The position numbers and the translations under genes were made by a program. A DNA stretch of 64,000 nucleotides from Limnephilus marmoratus (taxonomy: Eukaryota > Arthropoda > Insecta > Trichoptera > Limnephilidae), in NCBI GenBank assembly GCA_917880885.1, contig OU862933.1, positions 10,401,452-10,465,451 on the forward strand, written 5' to 3'. This document shows, piece after piece, positions 54,800 through 64,000 of this stretch; position 1 is the first letter of the stretch; every line of letters starts with the position of its first letter. Below the pieces are notes generated by a model. The model made no database searches. It was not told the origin of the DNA and worked only from the letters and a program-made list of their open reading frames with translations.

Positions 54800-55345
54800 A
54801 ATAAGTGGGCGTAAGCAAGACAGAGAACCTTATCGGATTTGTGGGCGTCGCTTGACATTTACACAGATAGACCAATACATCAATACTAAGCATTTTTATT
54901 GCTTCCAACTTAAAGTGTTTTACCCATTGAGGTATATAACGAGTTCGAGCAAAAAACCGGCTCCCAACTGCAAGAAAATCTGCAAACAACCACAAGGTCC
55001 AAAAATAAAATGAATACACTACCTAAAGACATTATCACAGAAGAGGATGTTTTTTCAAAATTTACTTCTTACATGGATTTAAAATTAGAAAAAATAAAAA
55101 CCCAAATTTTGGAAGACATCGATAAAAAAATATCAGAATTTCCAAAAACAACCCAATTTATTTGTCAATAATACGACGACATAATTAATCACATGCCACA
55201 ATATTATTCTTCAATAACTATATTATTTTTGTGTTCTTTTATTAAATTGTAGAGTTGTTAACCTCAACGCAGGCTTGACCTAGTGAGTTTACAAACTGAA
55301 TTGTATACATTAGACCTAGGTACCATGTAAAGAAACAAATAAATA
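54800..55345 (+). mobile_element. Internally deleted LINE-like element with a short ORF
   Basis: Holds a short ORF (55010-55171), then a 3' UTR containing cgcaggcttgacctagtgag and an aataaataaaata tail. The motif acctagtgag/ccctagtgag also occurs in the 3' UTRs of the LINE fragments at 62.4 and 63.7 kb, so this is probably their non-autonomous relative, keeping the beginning and the end only. The left boundary is a guess. Confidence 0.5.
55010..55171 (+). CDS. Short ORF of the internally deleted LINE
   Basis: ATG to TAA, 53 residues: MNTLPKDIITEEDVFSKFTS then YMDLKLEKIKTQILEDIDKK and ISEFPKTTQ. A charged, heptad-like coiled-coil segment similar in style to the N-terminus of LINE ORF1 proteins. 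Function not known. Confidence 0.35.
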   Translation: MNTLPKDIITEEDVFSKFTSYMDLKLEKIKTQILEDIDKKISEFPKTTQFICQ

Positions 55346-55791
55346 AAATACGTAAAGAAATATAATTAGGTACTAGATTATTATTTAGTAATAAGTTTTA
55401 ATGAACTATTTTGTAGGAAGATTAAAACAATTTTTATTATTATTTCCAAAATATTTTAATATGGTTACCTCCATAGTAACTTATTCCATAAATTATGTAT
55501 TCTCCCATTATTGTGGGAAAACCAAAATGACTTTTTAGTGGCAACACTGAACCTATTTTAGAGTACTTTGACATTTTATTTAAATTTCTGCGTTTTTTAA
55601 TTAAATATGAATACGTAAACAATAAAATTACGTTTGGAAAGTAATCCTCCTTGCTTTATTATGTTTTCCTGATCTTGAATCGCATTTTTTCTTTCATTTT
55701 GGAGATAGTTTTGACCGCGTATCGTCCGGTTTAACTCGGTCGGCGTCTCAGTGAGCACTGAACTGACGTTAGGTGGGCATATGCTTTTGGA
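55346..55791. other. Intergenic, nothing recognised
   Basis: No gene recognised before the hAT target duplication. Confidence 0.4.
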
Positions 55792-56059
55792 CATATGTAC
55801 AGGGCCGTATTTACACTTTTCATTGGTATAGGCCACTTCATTTGCGCCGCCCCTTCCTCCTTCTTAGAAGTTGCCACCTATCCGCACTCACCTGTAGGCT
55901 TTTATTAGGTGACGCACAATTATTTTTAAAATCATTATTTAAGCATAGGTTAAGTAGATATTAAAAAATGAAATAATGAATTAATTATACGTAAAATAAA
56001 AGTGTAACATGAAACAAGAATTAGAATTGGAATAGACCTTGGTATTTTTTCATTCGCTT

Positions 56060-56310
56060 TAAACAGGAAAAACTCCAGAACAATTTGTGGCCGGAGTGCA
56101 AAGTGCGATGCGGAAGGCTATATCCAAGTTTGGGTAAACGTTGCACAGAGATGGTTACCTCAAAAACTTTCCTTAAAAAGATTTAGTTATGATGTAGATT
56201 CAGGTTTCTCTGCCGTCTTATTAGAGAAAATGTGACCTTGAAAGTGTTCCCATTCCTGAACTAAATCGTCTTCTAAATCATTGCACAAGAGACTGAGCTT
56301 TTTCTCAGAC
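56060..56310 (-). pseudogene. hAT transposase C-terminal remnant
   Basis: Minus-strand frames with stops: KLSLLCNDLEDDLVQEWEHF, then after a frameshift YPNLDIAFRIALCTPATNCS followed by GVFPV and a stop. YPNLDIAxRIALCTPATNCS(GE) is the well-known dimerisation region at the end of hAT transposases. The catalytic parts are absent or unrecognisable. Confidence 0.85.
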
Positions 56311-56665
56311 TCTTTGTGTTGAAAGTTCACCCATTTTTTTAAAATTATTTTTTTCTTTAAAGTATTATGCCTTCATACTATGCATTATGCCATCGCATAT
56401 GCCTTACCTCTAATTCAGATCTCAGTCAGGAAGTTGTTTCAATATCTTTATTCGATGTTTCATCTATAATTTTTTTTCTCATAGGGTCATCTTACTCTGA
56501 ATGTCGCCCTGATATTGCTAAAGTGTGCTCAATTCAATTGAACTTTCTTCGAAATAATCAAAGTTTTCTTACTCTTGTATAATATACTCGAGAAGAAATC
56601 CATAAAAATCAGATACCGCCATACAACAACAGTACATCAACAGATGAGCTCTGAATCTGAGCACT

Positions 56666-56771
56666 CACTTTATTTAGTTTTTCCAAAATAGCATTCCAAA
56701 AAATGATTAAAATAATGCCAAATAATGTAATCATTTTTTGGAATGCTATTTTGGAAAAACTAAATAAAGTG
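56666..56771. repeat. Perfect 44-bp hairpin
   Basis: Arm 56666-56709 (cactttatttagtttttcca ... aaaaaatgatta) and its exact complement 56728-56771, with an 18-base loop. Located inside the hAT element. The arms match at every position. Confidence 0.95.
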
Positions 56772-56893
56772 ATTAATGGTGGCCAAATAATGGTAGCCCA
56801 CTGCCGAAACATTTTTTTGTGAAATATTCGCAAATAATCGACGCAATCCGCGGTCCCATATGGGATCACTGGGCGTCTAAAGGTTGCTTTAAG

Positions 56894-57623
56894 GGGGGAA
56901 ATAGGCGTAGAGCCTTCAAAAAAATTTTTTTTTCATAAATCGATGGTACTATTCAAAAATATTTTCTGAAAATTTCAAACCAAAATTTCACGCCATTTAA
57001 AAGTTATATGCGTTTGAGTGAGTGTCCCTCGGACTACCACTATTTTACTGCCACTCTTATTTTCAAACGCATTTTTCTCGAAACTACTTTTTTCGAATTT
57101 GTGAAAACTCTGGCTCCTACAGCTTTTGATTAATCGTTATCAAACGGACATAGTTTCTTTATATAAATGCGCTCTATTTGAACCTCAATCCTAAACAATA
57201 TTCTTATTTTAACTATTTTTTAGGGGCAAAAAAAACGTTTAAAAAAAGAATGGTAAAAAAAATCGTAAATACAAAATTTTCACATTTATCGAAAAAATAT
57301 TAATTTTCGATTTTTTTGAAAGAAGTGAGGTTCAAATAAAAGAAACACTAATAAAAAACAACTTTTTTTTTGAAAAATTGATTTCGGATGAAAATTGTGA
57401 CCTCCAGGAGTTACACAAATTGTCCAGCCGGATGGCGACTTATAATGCGCGGCAGTTGACATCTCCGTTATTTTTTTAGGAAAATATTTGAAAAATTTAA
57501 AATATACTCTTGAATATGTATGTGTTAAATGACCGTAAGTTATAAATAAAATATGATTATATTTCTTATGTGTTAAAAAAATTCATGAAAATCACTAAAA
57601 ATACGAAGTCCTACACCTATTTC
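56894..57623. mobile_element. Possible nested MITE in the hAT element
   Basis: gaaataggcgtag near the left and ctacacctatttc at the right form short inverted repeats. A direct repeat ggtagcccactgcc(g/a)aaac lies outside both ends (56793 and 57631), which suggests an insertion with a duplicated flank. The interior is AT-rich and non-coding. Confidence 0.4.
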
Positions 57624-57809
57624 TAATAAAGGTAGCCCACTGCCAAAACTCTATCTATCCACAGTAATTTTTTTGTAGTTGTTTAGGTATAATCGTACAC
57701 AAAATTAATGGCGTACTAAAGCGAGCGAGCGCCGCCCCCTGAACCCTGCCGCCCCTAGGCCGCGGCCTATAAGGCCTATTGACAAATCCAGGACTGCATA
57801 TGTACAGTG

Positions 57810-58268
57810 GCAATGCTTTGGCGCGGTCATTAGTCATCTATGTATATATATCAATGGTTTTACCTATACCACTCACGTCAGATCGCAAACAACTTGTCGC
57901 ACAATGTCCGTACACGTCGCTAAACGCCACCAATCATTCTCAAAACGTCTAAACTAAATGCTTTAGTAACCTCTCTAACAACCAAACAGTTCTCGTAGTT
58001 GCTATTCTTTCATTACTGTTTTTTCCACAACATTGTTATAAAATTTCGGACAGTTCTGACATCTTGAGTCGGCACAACTTCGTTCGACTGGTCGCGGGAG
58101 ACTGACATCGCCGACGAATTTACAAAAAGTGTTCTTGCGTACGAACCCCCGCGCAGATGAATGCGGGTAGTCGCCAAGATACTGGAATCGTCCAGTATCG
58201 GATATATCAGATACTATCCCCACGGAAGAAGGGCTTAAAACGATAAATAAATTAGATACATTGCATAA
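57810..58268. other. Intergenic, nothing recognised
   Basis: No gene recognised. Confidence 0.4.
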
Positions 58269-58440
58269 AGACCGGTCAGTGACTGAGTGGACATCGCGTT
58301 TGGGTCTCACCCGGGCGTCGATTCCTCGGCTGGCTAAGTTCGCCATCACGACAAAAGCAACATTTTCCGCTTACTGTGGTGGTAGAAAGAATTTTTCAAA
58401 TCTTATTGGGTTATTCGTAACCCGGGAATTTTCGTCTTTC
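58269..58440 (+). mobile_element. SINE family C copy (C4)
   Basis: Head gaccggtcagtgactgagtg-like, ggcgtcgattcctcggctgg (box B shortened by a small deletion), and 3' hairpin gggttattcgtaacccggga. Confidence 0.8.
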
Positions 58441-58444
58441 TTTT

Positions 58445-59689
58445 ACGAGAGAACAACCAGACAAAGCCGGAAATATGTCATTTTTAAATAAAATTTTAGC
58501 CGTATTGACTCTTTTCCACAAAAAGGTATAAATTGATTTCGAAAGATATTATCTTTTATCTGGTAAAGTTATGTTTTAAAATATGATAAAATGTGTTTAT
58601 TTGTAGGCTATACCGTAGGTATTTGGCAGATTTGTTTAATTTTCAAATAAATTTTGTATTATACAACACACATTTCAAATCATATAATCATGCAGTAAAA
58701 TAAATAGATACATTATCTGGGAAAGCTATGTTTCAAAATTTTAATTTTAGTTTAAATAAAATCATTTAAAAAAAGATCCGCGCGCGTGTTTTGTGACAAA
58801 AATACATCAGTTTGTCTATTTATTTACGGTCTTACAAAGTAATATATATTAAAAGAAACATTCTTATTTTGCTTAGACATTATTGAAAAATAATAAATAC
58901 TTATTATCAAAAAATAATTGCAAAAAGTACAAAATTTTAATAGTTTTATCATTATGCCTTTCAGCATTTTTGAATGTAGGTATAAATTAAAGCAAATTTT
59001 GAATGAAACCACCCTGTACGATCGTAAGAACATCTTTCGACGAAAATTGGACTCTCGGCCGTTGGCTGGTTAAAGGCCCTTAAACACAAAAAAAGATTTA
59101 TATTTCTCATAATATTTATTCGAAATAAATATTCGTAGAGGGAGTTCGGTTTATTATATTCTTCTGAAAGCATTGTAACAATGATGGCCATGGGTTCATT
59201 GTGAAGATCGAAGAGTATTCCTCGAGGTCTTCCGAAGATACCTTCACTAATATAGCCTGCAGTCGATACTAATGTCATAGGTAAACCGATGTAAAGGTTA
59301 GACCTTTCCCAGGATTTTGATTTAAGATTCGCGATATTTGACCAATGTTATTTTATGGTTTATAGTCTTCATAGACGAGCAATAAATTAATGTAAAACCT
59401 TGATTCAATAATCAATAAATGACGTTACGATATATGCACACGAGCCATAACAAATACTAAAAATTTCGGGGTCTGTCCTCAGTAACTCTGGTTCAGTGAA
59501 CTGTAGAACTCGGATTTGCTTTGAATTTAGTTTCATTTTCAAAAGTAAAACTATTTGTTTGAAGAATTCAGACAAGCGAATATTTAATTAATAATATTTA
59601 CCTACAAAATTGCTATTTTCAAAATTGTAGATTTGTCGAGAATTCGGAATATCCCGCAATTGTAACTCAGATTAATTTTATTTTTTTTA
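58445..59689. other. Intergenic, no gene recognised
   Basis: A 105-codon minus-strand frame (58961-59278; contains GYISEGIFGRPRGILFDLHN) is less repetitive than its surroundings, but I recognise no family and no splice support. Confidence 0.3.
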
Positions 59690-60480
59690 TTTTTATTTTT
59701 TTGTTTATTTACAAAAGGATACATAAATTATAATATATTTTTTACAATAATTAATTACATAATATATGTATATGATGTACCCCCATAAATAAGCAGGGCT
59801 TGTGTGTATGGGGGGTGTTGTAATATTGGTTCAATTTATTATTTTTTATTTAGTTCAAATTTTCAGTGTAATTTTTTAGCAGAGTTTTAAATTTTTTTAT
59901 GTTTCTGTTCATGTTTCTGATTTTTTCAGGTAGTGAATTAAAAAATTTAACTCCGAGATATTTATGATTTAACTGTCCTATTGTTTTTTTACATTTTGGA
60001 ATAGAAAGTATTGATGTTTGTCTAAGATTTCTGTTATTTTTGTAGGGTGCAACTTTATTTTGAATATTATCTTTATAAATTTGTAATGTTGCGTGATAAT
60101 AGTATAACGCACTTAATTTTCTAACCTTAAATTGTTTGAATAACAGTTCGGATGAATATGTGTAGGGTTTTTTGAAAATTGTTTTTATTATTAGCTTTTG
60201 TGATATGTAAATTGTTTGTGTTTGATTTGTATATGTACCGCCCCATCCTATAATGCCGTATTGTATAATTGATTGACAGAAAGCGAAGTATGTGGTTCTA
60301 AGTAATTTTTCGTTTAAAATATCTCTTAAGCATCTAAATATATATGTTAGTTTCCTTATTCTGTTGTTCAGAATATTTATGTGTGGGGACCATTTTAAAC
60401 GCTGGTCTATTATTATGCCCAGGTACTAAATATCGGAAATGAACTCGGATTCGTAAGAAATTTAAATGTCATTTTCAAAA
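59690..60480 (-). mobile_element. LINE 3' end
   Basis: 5'-truncated LINE on the minus strand: coding part, then an AT-rich 3' UTR down to a T-rich tract at about 59690. Upstream of the intact frame the homologous reading continues (ISYESEFISDI) but with stops, so the truncation point is near 60480. Confidence 0.75.
59850..60425 (-). pseudogene. LINE C-terminal frame, 191 codons, no stop
   Basis: Uninterrupted from YLGIIIDQRLKWSPHINIL through LRTTYFAFCQSIIQYGIIGW, GGTYTNQTQTIYISQKLIIK, PYTYSSELLFKQFKVRKLSA, and KYLGVKFFNSLPEKIRNMNR to the TAA at 59850. YLGxxID..L.W..HI (reverse transcriptase thumb), Y.SIIQYGI..WGG and the closing F.N.LP..IR are diagnostic of CR1/Jockey-type LINEs. It has no start codon near its beginning because the 5' part is missing; a stop (TAG) lies directly before YLG. 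The lack of internal stops suggests a rather young insertion. Confidence 0.85.
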
Positions 60481-61287
60481 TTGGTACTGATAATTATTTA
60501 TAATCTAGATAACCGATAAAGTACCTGCTTATGACATAATATTCTTTTATCAGAAATTTTTTTTTTTCTAAAATACGTAATTCGAAAAGTCAGAATTCTT
60601 GATTTTTTAAGGGACTGCGCTTTTATCTACCATGTGATTTTTCACAAGTGATTTTTCACAAGTCTGCGCTAGTGTAAAATAATGTTGCTAAATAATATTA
60701 TCTGTCCTCTTCGCTAAAAAAGTCTATTTCCAATAAGATTTTATTTTAATTTGTAAACAAATTTGTCATTTCCTCTACCCTCCGAGCTGCAGGTGTTCAA
60801 ATGCCAAATGATTTAACAGAGTTATGCCGATACTCAATAACATTTGTGTAAATGTCAATAATATACTAATTGACTGAACGTAACAATGTCCTGTTTTGAC
60901 TCTACCGTTTTCATTTCGTCTGTCTATAAATTTGTTTACACGTTCTGTTTCCGGTTCACGCTGGTTTCGGTTTTACTAGTTCAGTAAAGATTCATTTTTC
61001 AAATGTGAAATCGTTCTGTTTGTTTGGATTTTCTTATTCGCGCTTTTTTTTCAATATTATGGCACATATCTGCCTGGGATAAGAATAGTCATTTATTTGG
61101 TGACATTTTTTTTTGGACAAATGGTATAATTCCTTATCGGAAATTTAAAAAAATGTTACATGATGTAATAAGGTTTATAATGTAGGTAGATATTTAGGTA
61201 CCGAATACAAATCTTACGATTTCAAAGGAAATTTTCACGAGAAAGTTGCATTTTTGACGCAAGGTCTCAAGGTTCACAGAACTATCA
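60481..61287. other. Intergenic, nothing recognised
   Basis: No gene or repeat recognised. A tandem of gtgatttttcacaa occurs near 60637-60661. Confidence 0.4.
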
Positions 61288-61850
61288 GTAACTAACCGGT
61301 TCCCGGCATGCGTTGCTATGCCATTTAATAAAAAAAAGTTTTTCCTGCGTTTCCTTTCCCATTCGTCCCGTTCCCTTTCCGCCTCCCATTCCTCTCCCGC
61401 GTCCCCTTCCCCTCTCCGTTCCCATTCCGATTCCTCCACCTTCCCTCTACCCACTACACTCCCCCCCTTCCCCCGTCGCGCGAACTCCCCTTTTTTCCCT
61501 TCCCCCCTCCCAGGGTCCCCTCCCCCTCCCGGGTTCCTCTTCCCCCTCCCGCATTCCATAATATAGTCTCGGTACATTAAGTTTTCAAACAGCTTGCGTG
61601 CTACCTACTGCGATTTTTTATACAAATTTCATAATGCCATAGCTCACCAGTAGTTTTGTATAGGGTGGCGCAAAACTACCGTTTTATTTTGAATCTTATT
61701 GTAATGTGTAATAAGATTCAAACCATATCGGTAGTTTTGCGCCACCCTTTACAAACCTTATCCTGACAATAACAAACACAAAAAATATCCAATTTGGTGC
61801 AGTCATTCGGGAGTTATGCGCGTACATAGATAGACATTAGATTTAAACGT
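61288..61850 (+). repeat. Dispersed repeat J, copy 2, split by a MITE
   Basis: taaccggttcccggcatgcg, gttgctatgcca, long C/T-rich tract, ttttcaaacagcttgcgtgc, then after the MITE caaaccttatcctgacaata, and ccaatttggtgcagtcattc with ggagttatgcgcgtacatag. The last motif is widespread at the end of insect repeats. Long plus and minus frames through the C/T tract are low complexity. Confidence 0.75.
61661..61749. mobile_element. 89-bp palindromic MITE K inside repeat J
   Basis: tagggtggcgcaaaactacc at the left, its complement ggtagttttgcgccaccctt at the right, flanked by TA (61659-61660, 61750-61751). Removing it restores a continuous J sequence ...ttttgtacaaacc. The inner bases gaatcttatt / aataagattc are also paired. 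Confidence 0.9.
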
Positions 61851-61923
61851 ACATTGTAATTACACGTACACGTACTTACTTTATTTACATAAAAACAACA
61901 AAATCCTATACAAACCAATACAA

Positions 61924-62148
61924 ATGATACACAATATCCGAGCCAAAAATAAAGAACTTCTCCAAACTCCCTTTTCTAAAACCACCTTTGGACAAAAACA
62001 CTTTAAATACATAGCTTGCAAACTACACAATACACTTCCAGCCACGATTAGACAAACTGAATCAATGACCAAATACAAACAAGATATAAAGAAATGGATT
62101 ATTATTATATATTATATTGCTAACATCTGTAAAATAGATAACAAATAG
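61924..62148 (+). pseudogene. LINE C-terminus, 5' truncated
   Basis: Frame ending KTTFGQKHFKYIACKLHNTL PATIRQ then TKYKQDIKKWI. The pattern (S/T)xFGQ..F.Y.A.KL.N.LP..I(R/K)...F....K.W is the C-terminal end of CR1/Jockey-type LINEs. Its 3' UTR continues to about 62515 with accctagtgagacaggcatc and an (aaat)n tail. Confidence 0.75.
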
Positions 62149-62639
62149 ACAAAATTACCATCTCACGTATGTCCTTACCCTTATTAACGAACTTAAAAAA
62201 GTAAAATCCTATATGTATAATATAACTCCCTATACATATAGATTCTTCTCTTCCTTCACCTATATAATGCTCTCTTTATGATATTAACCCTCAATTTTAA
62301 TCATCTTTCTGTTTGAATTGTATAAATCAGTATGTATCTTACCTTAAATATTCTTATGTTATAATTAAATATTCTTATGTATGATACTCATTTATGTACC
62401 TCTACGCCTGAATCAAACCAAATCAAACCAGGTATACCCTAGTGAGACAGGCATCGAATAACGTAATGTAAACATACCTTATATAGATAAATAAATAAAT
62501 AAAAAATAAAATAAAAAATTGCTAATATTTTGTCGGTCGTAAATCCAAACAATAATTTTTATTTGCTATCACAGATGATTGTACGTAAACATGTCAAATA
62601 ATGGTCAGATACGATTTTAGATTTTCACGACCAAAAGTT

Positions 62640-62835
62640 TTTCCTTATTTATTTTTGGGGCATTACGCCGTGTTGCGCTACCTCTTTCGTTAGCCTACGT
62701 TTTGGACAGAGTTACAGTGTCCATCACCACATATCTGCCCTGATGATGGACATTGCAACGCTCTGCAAAACGTTGGCTAAAGAAGGAGGTGGCGCAACAT
62801 GGCATAATATCCCAAAAATAAATAATAAAAATGTG
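62640..62835. mobile_element. Foldback MITE F, copy 2
   Basis: tttttggggcattacgccgt, gttgcgctacc at the left pair with ggtggcgcaacatggcataa at the right; centre gatgatggacattgcaacgc. Same family as 9841-10045. Confidence 0.75.
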
Positions 62836-62934
62836 AAATAATGCTTGTTAAAATTTAAAATAATTATAAGTAAGTAGATTCACTGTATTACACGAACAAA
62901 AGCCATATTTCAGAAAAACTGATAAATATTGCAT

Positions 62935-63090
62935 GTTTGAGGCAGGATTGAAGCAGTATCTGAAATTTGCCGATGGCTTTAGATGTATTTTGTGACAAGA
63001 TCTGATAAGCCTGCTTTTTTTAACGTTTCTTTTCCATATCTCCTTCCTTTACCCTTTAGCCTCACGACTACCCTAATTGGGGATACTACT
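62935..63090 (+). mobile_element. SINE family A fragment (A8)
   Basis: Diverged A body: gatggctttagatgtatttt, gacaagatctgataagcctg, ccctaattggggatac, cut off by a mariner terminus. Confidence 0.65.
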
Positions 63091-63260
63091 AGGGTCAGTC
63101 AAAAAGTAATGCCTCCTATTTTTTTACTCCTTTAATTGCCAAGAAATAAAAAATGCAATTGGGTTGAAAACCACACTATTGACGATTAATTTGTTACTTA
63201 TCAATATAATCTCCGTCCATTTCCACAGCTTTAGTCCATCTTTGGTCCATCTTTGGTCCA
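63091..63260 (-). pseudogene. Mariner terminus with transposase C-terminus
   Basis: Begins agggtcagtcaaaaagtaat then gcctcc, a common mariner terminal repeat. The minus strand codes W-T-K-A-V-E-M-D-G-D-Y-I-D-K and a stop, matching mariner C-termini (W..CVE.DGDY). A 16-bp direct repeat of ccatctttggtccatctttg marks the break at 63235-63260. Confidence 0.7.
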
Positions 63261-63261
63261 A

Positions 63262-63720
63262 AAAAAAATAAACTTAAGATTTACAAGTAACTCCAATAAA
63301 TACATTTTGCAAGTTCCAGCGCTCTCTTCCACCTTTGGTCAACGTAGCTTTAGATACTTTGCCACGAAAATATTTAACATTCTCCCAGAAAACATCAAAC
63401 TGAGTCAAACAAAGAAAGAGTTTAAAAAATATGTTAAAATATGGATATATTCTAACGACCGAGCCTATACTGGTGCCCTCACCCAAACGCCCTGTCATTG
63501 ACAGTTATTATTGTAGTATTAACCTAGCAGTTTTTGTATTGTGTATATGCAAACAATGATGTAAACTAAAATAAAGTTTTTGCTGTATAGAAACCTACAT
63601 TATTCTTTTATAAAAAACCATAGATAAAATTGTAACATTTAACAAACATTTAACAAAAAATTCTGCCTCAATACAGGTTCAACCTAGTGAGGCAGGCAAC
63701 TAAAAATATTGTATACTTAT
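63262..63720 (+). pseudogene. LINE C-terminus and 3' UTR
   Basis: Plus-strand frame with STFGQRSFRYFATKIFNILP, ENIKLSQTKKEFKKYVKIWI and an ending different from the 61.9-kb copy. The 3' UTR holds acaggttcaacctagtgagg, as in its relatives. Confidence 0.75.
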
Positions 63721-63848
63721 GCTACTTCTGTGTAACCGTTCTTACATTACTTTCTATTTGTTAATTTTTTTGTACTGATGTAATCTACATTAAACATGTA
63801 CTTTTTAGTTGAAATCTTGCCAATTTGATTGAATAAAGATATATTATT

Positions 63849-64000
63849 ACTAGCTGATCCGGCGAACTTCGTACCGCCTCAGAATCAAAAACTGTTGTCA
63901 ACTTATTAGCTGAATTGATCTAAATTGTTTCTCCCTGCGTATACCATACCTTGATCTAAATTGTTTCTTTCTCCCTGCGTATCCTTTCCCCTCTCGCGTT
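63849..64000 (+). repeat. Dispersed repeat J, copy 3, cut by the window end
   Basis: actagctgatccggcgaact, tcgtaccgcctcag, then gtttctccctgcgtat. A segment ttgatctaaattgtttct is tandemly repeated (63917 and 63952). Confidence 0.7.

Larger units (their letters stand above)
55800..57796. mobile_element. hAT DNA transposon with perfect 8-bp target duplication
   Basis: catatgta stands at 55792-55799 and again at 57797-57804. The element begins cagggccgtatttacac and ends gacaaatccaggactg, imperfect inverted repeats of the CAGGGCC...hAT type. Next to both ends are ggtataggcc / ggcctat and gccgcccc blocks. Inside are transposase remnants on the minus strand, a 44-bp perfect hairpin and a nested MITE. 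The duplication is intact although the coding part is decayed. Confidence 0.9.

Noticed and set aside
61194..61577. 127-codon Gly/Glu/Arg-rich frame and two Pro/Ser-rich frames opposite
   Set aside because: Same pyrimidine-rich core of repeat J as at 32 kb, read in several phases.

Overview
The window looks like nuclear DNA of an insect or other arthropod. It is AT-rich and gene-poor, has GT-AG introns, and carries two short runs of the arthropod telomere-type repeat TTAGG. More than half of the recognisable sequence is transposon-derived. I cannot name the species from sequence alone. There is no bacterial operon structure, no CRISPR array and no rRNA, and the only tRNA-like sequences sit inside mobile elements.

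Genes. Only two loci look like host genes. One is a large internal exon (1075-2321, minus) encoding an acidic, Ser/Thr-rich, N-glycosylatable and probably secreted protein. The other is a complete two-exon gene for a 75-residue protein (24896-26063, minus) with clean splice sites and a polyadenylation signal. Three weaker exon candidates lie at 3337-3525, 31722-31901 and 36506-36742; the last has a clip-domain-like cysteine pattern.

Mobile elements by class. DNA transposons: a 3.7-kb element at 13622-17362 with ~450-bp inverted repeats and a 3-bp ATA duplication, carrying a broken PIN/XPG-like plus cysteine-rich protein (Academ-like); a hAT element at 55800-57796 with a perfect 8-bp duplication; a PIF/Harbinger element at 30069-30991; mariner/Tc pieces near 11.4, 42.3, 45.6 and 63.1 kb; and many short inverted-repeat elements (MITEs). 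LINEs: truncated 3' ends at 23.2-23.7, 25.2-25.5, 27.0-28.4, 50.1-50.9, 54.8-55.3, 59.7-60.5, 61.9-62.5 and 63.3-63.7 kb. SINE-like families, named here A (tRNA-headed, ~400 bp), B (~400 bp, no tRNA head, hairpin before the poly-A) and C (tRNA-headed, ~170 bp, UUCG hairpin near the 3' end), occur from about 4 kb to 63 kb.

The most informative structures are: (1) the Academ-like element; (2) a foldback element at 4915-5480 whose inverted arms contain tRNA-Thr-like sequence and whose centre has expanded in exact 100-bp steps; (3) at 21800-24265, one A SINE split by a LINE and by a B element, where the LINE 3' end plus a few bases of SINE has been amplified into a 14-copy, 88/89-bp satellite, with an unamplified relative of the LINE end in an intron 2 kb away; (4) a 61-bp, 12-copy minisatellite at 40272-40956. 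The remaining intergenic DNA shows no recognisable genes.
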